Below are positions 61,750 to 64,000 of a DNA stretch of 64,000 nucleotides, in pieces. The notes beneath the pieces are model-generated. The model saw only the letters and a program-made list of their open reading frames with translations. It searched no databases and was not told the DNA's origin. Source of the DNA: Membranipora membranacea (taxonomy: Eukaryota > Bryozoa > Gymnolaemata > Cheilostomatida > Membraniporidae); the NCBI GenBank assembly GCA_914767715.1, contig OU612065.1:16494001-16558000 (forward strand), read 5' to 3'. Position 1 is the first letter of the stretch, and every line of letters begins with the position of its first letter. A program made the position numbers and the translations under genes.

Positions 61750-64000
61750 GCCGCCAAAAATGGGATGTCTGCCTGAGGTTGGCACGCTGAGATAATTTGT
61801 CAAGTCAGGTCAGCTGCTATGAGGGGCTACTGTGTGGCTTGTCTGCATTGAGTGCCATACAACGCATGTTACAGTGCTGGGGTGAAGATGTGAGGTATTG
61901 GGCGCAGGTGCTTTGTAGTGAATTTTGCTGATGCTGTTGGGCTGCCGCCTGGTGGCTGCCGCTTGTTTGATGTCGATCATACGTTAAGCTTGCTGCCTCT
62001 GTTGGGTGTGCTGCCTCTGATGTGTTACAGATGGTGTGCTCAGTGTGCTGCCGATAGTGTGCAGTGCGCTTATTTTAGTTAATTTTTTCAACTGATATCA
62101 TGGTATTGATAAAATTGAATGGTTACAATGTTGGGTCAAAAATGACTGAGAGCGGAGATTATTATAATGAGTCATAAAAAAAAGGAATAAAGGATTGGGC
62201 ACATTTTTTGGGACCTACATAGGTTAGGTCTAAAAATAGTTTTGCAACGAGATGACGTTCTACATTCATTTCTGATAATACAATTTAGTCCAGTGGCAGC
62301 CTACCAAAAATGTGGCTAGAAACGCAACTTCATTTACAATATTGGATGGATAAATTCTTCAAGTGGATACTAGGGTAGTTTTTCGAGGCGGTCGCAATGG
62401 TGATGATGTAAATTACACAAAGTTGCACAATAGGCAGCTAATTGCCAAAAATGGCCAAAATCACTGTTCTTTGGAGATTTCAAAGGTCTGTCCTGTGCTC
62501 ACCTCATGAGTTGGGCTACTCAAACTCTGCAATCAGATTTATACATACCTTGGTCAGTATTTTGTATTATATCATTGTGATATCTCAAGTATTGAGTGAA
62601 TGACCAACCTTATAAAAAGTGATAACACCGCAAAAAGGGAAAGTGATAAAAAACTGATGCATTGGTTCAAAACATCCAAAATCGGAAAGAGCATTTCATC
62701 ATTAGTGGGTCTACAAGTTCAAATGGGTCTGCTATCATAAGTAGCGAAGACATGGCCAACAACGGTTGCAATACCCCTTCTTTCACCTGTATATAACTAT
62801 CATTGAAAGGACCCTATTTTTTAAATTTTGCAGTCGCCTCGAAAACTGACTTCGAATGTTCATATCGATCTGATTCTTTTTATGGTGGTTTTGTATTGAC
62901 TCCATCAATGCCCAAAATATTTTTCTGCATTACACACCTTTTTGATGATACTTGAAGGAGTTCATTTTTGCCTTTCTTGCTATATAAACTTAGAAAGACG
63001 ATTTTTATGATACTATAAAGGAAACCTAAAAATACGCACTATTTGAAAAAACGGCACACTCAGAGCATTAAACACTGGTGTTATGCGAGGGGAGGGTCAA
63101 TACGAAATCATCATAAGAAAATCGGATCAGTACTAACATTCAAAGCCTGCTTTTTAGGCAGCAGCAAAATTGGAAAAATGGTTTTGTTTCAATGATAGTT
63201 ATACACAGGTGTTATAAGGGGCATTGCAAACGTTGTTGGCCATAGCTCGGCTAGTTAAGATAGCAGACCCATGTAAAGTTTTGTATCCACTAATTGTGAC
63301 ATGCTCTTTCAGATTTTGGATAGTTTGAGACCATATCTTTATCTTTTGATCACTTTCCCTTTTACCGGCAGTGTTTTTGGCAATTAGCAGCTTAAGTGCA
63401 ACTTAGAGAAGGTACAATATTGCCATTGCGATCAGCTTCAAAAACTGTACCAGAAACAACTGACCAACCTTATCCATCAAAAATCGCAAATGGAGGTGGT
63501 AAGTTAGGAGGAGGCTGCCACCAAACTAATTAAAAAGAGGGTGTGTTTGATCAGCACCTATTTCTACAAAATGCCTCTTGCTCTGTTAAAATAAATCTTA
63601 ATGAGGATAAATTTAAAAACTCCACCCTTTCTTCGTAACATAGGTTTGGTAAAATGGTGATGTGCTGCTGCTGATGTGCTGCGATTGTACGCTCAGCATA
63701 TACCCTCTGGTGGGTGTGCTACCGCACATTAATGAGCGGCAGCACACCCACTATCGGCAGCACACTGAGCACACCATCTGTAACACTTCAACGGCAGCAC
63801 ACCCACCAGAGGCAGCAAGCTTAACGTATGATCGACATCAAACAAGCGGCAGCCACCAGGCGGCAGCCCAACAGCATCAGCAAAATTCACTACAAAGCAC
63901 CTGCGCCGAATACCTCACATCTTCACCCCAGCACTGTAACATACATTGTGTGGCACTCAATGCAGACAAGCCACACAGTAACCCCTCATAGCAGCTGACT
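61750..64000. repeat. Long foldback (palindromic) element, right end cut by the window
   Basis: 61804-62070 is the reverse complement of about 63735-64000 at roughly 90% or more, including the blocks ggggtgaagatgtgaggta, gtgaattttgctgatgctgt and ttgatgtcgatcatacgtt. Moving inward, the match weakens but continues: near 62390-62455 against 63370-63450 (cgcaatgg, aagttgcac, gctaattgccaaaa) and near 62590-62800 against 63170-63360 (aaagggaaagtgat, catgg-caacaacg). The centre is near 62.9 kb. The outer arms are rich in gctgccgc and carry no frame resembling a transposase. Most likely a large non-autonomous foldback transposon; superfamily and outer boundary are unknown. Confidence 0.8.
62095..62131 (+). 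repeat. Dispersed repeat fragment shared with staufen intron 2
   Basis: Thirty-seven bases matching 46406-46442, lying just inside the left outer arm of the foldback element. It links the two loci to one repeat family. Confidence 0.7.

Noticed and set aside
63662-63991. 109-residue frame at the right edge
   Set aside because: It lies wholly in the foldback arm, is low in complexity (His/Ala/Ser from gcagcac repeats) and has no family signature.

Overview
The window is nuclear DNA from an intron-rich animal. Nine protein-coding genes can be rebuilt from it; eight look complete and one is cut by the right edge. All genes use GT-AG introns and the standard code. A Twist gene with its WR motif, a Fer/Ptf1a-type bHLH gene, a type II Na/phosphate transporter, and compact, AT-rich, intron-dense genes point to an invertebrate eumetazoan (cnidarian or bilaterian). 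I cannot fix the phylum from the sequence alone. Gene models were made by joining exons by hand so that phases match at every junction; they have not been tested against RNA.

Layout, left to right. 0.7-8.5 kb (+): TBC1D16, a Rab GTPase-activating protein, 10 coding exons. 9.4-12.6 kb: intergenic, with a decayed 139-bp tandem repeat and a strong hairpin. 12.7-21.7 kb (+): CNOT10, a CCR4-NOT subunit, 15 exons. 24.7-25.3 kb (-): single-exon twist, head-to-head with a second bHLH gene of the Fer/Ptf1a group at 26.8-27.9 kb (+). 28.9-37.5 kb (-): an ABHD1/ABHD3-type alpha/beta hydrolase, 8 exons. Its first intron holds a 5'-truncated LINE that is itself interrupted by a palindromic MITE, and its other introns hold a SINE and an 11-bp minisatellite. 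38.0-40.5 kb (+): ADRM1/RPN13, starting 446 bp from the hydrolase in a head-to-head pair. 41.0-47.4 kb (-): staufen with five dsRNA-binding domains, tail-to-tail with ADRM1. 49.1-54.9 kb (+): RNPS1, a splicing/exon-junction factor, divergent from staufen. 55.9-58.6 kb (+): a small secreted protein whose mature N-terminus is predicted to be histidine, resembling the BIM1-like (X325) copper-binding family. 59.6-61.0 kb (-): the C-terminal half of an SLC34 Na/phosphate cotransporter. 61.75-64 kb: a long foldback (palindromic) repeat, cut by the window edge.

The genes do not form one pathway. Most are housekeeping genes of RNA metabolism (CNOT10, staufen, RNPS1) and protein turnover (ADRM1). They sit around a twist-Fer pair of developmental transcription factors whose linkage recalls TWIST1-FERD3L in vertebrates. 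The less ordinary content is in the mobile DNA: a nested LINE/MITE, a palindromic MITE ending 27 bp from the RNPS1 exon 2 boundary, two tRNA-headed SINEs inside introns, and the foldback element at the right edge. The putative copper-binding secreted protein is the least familiar gene.
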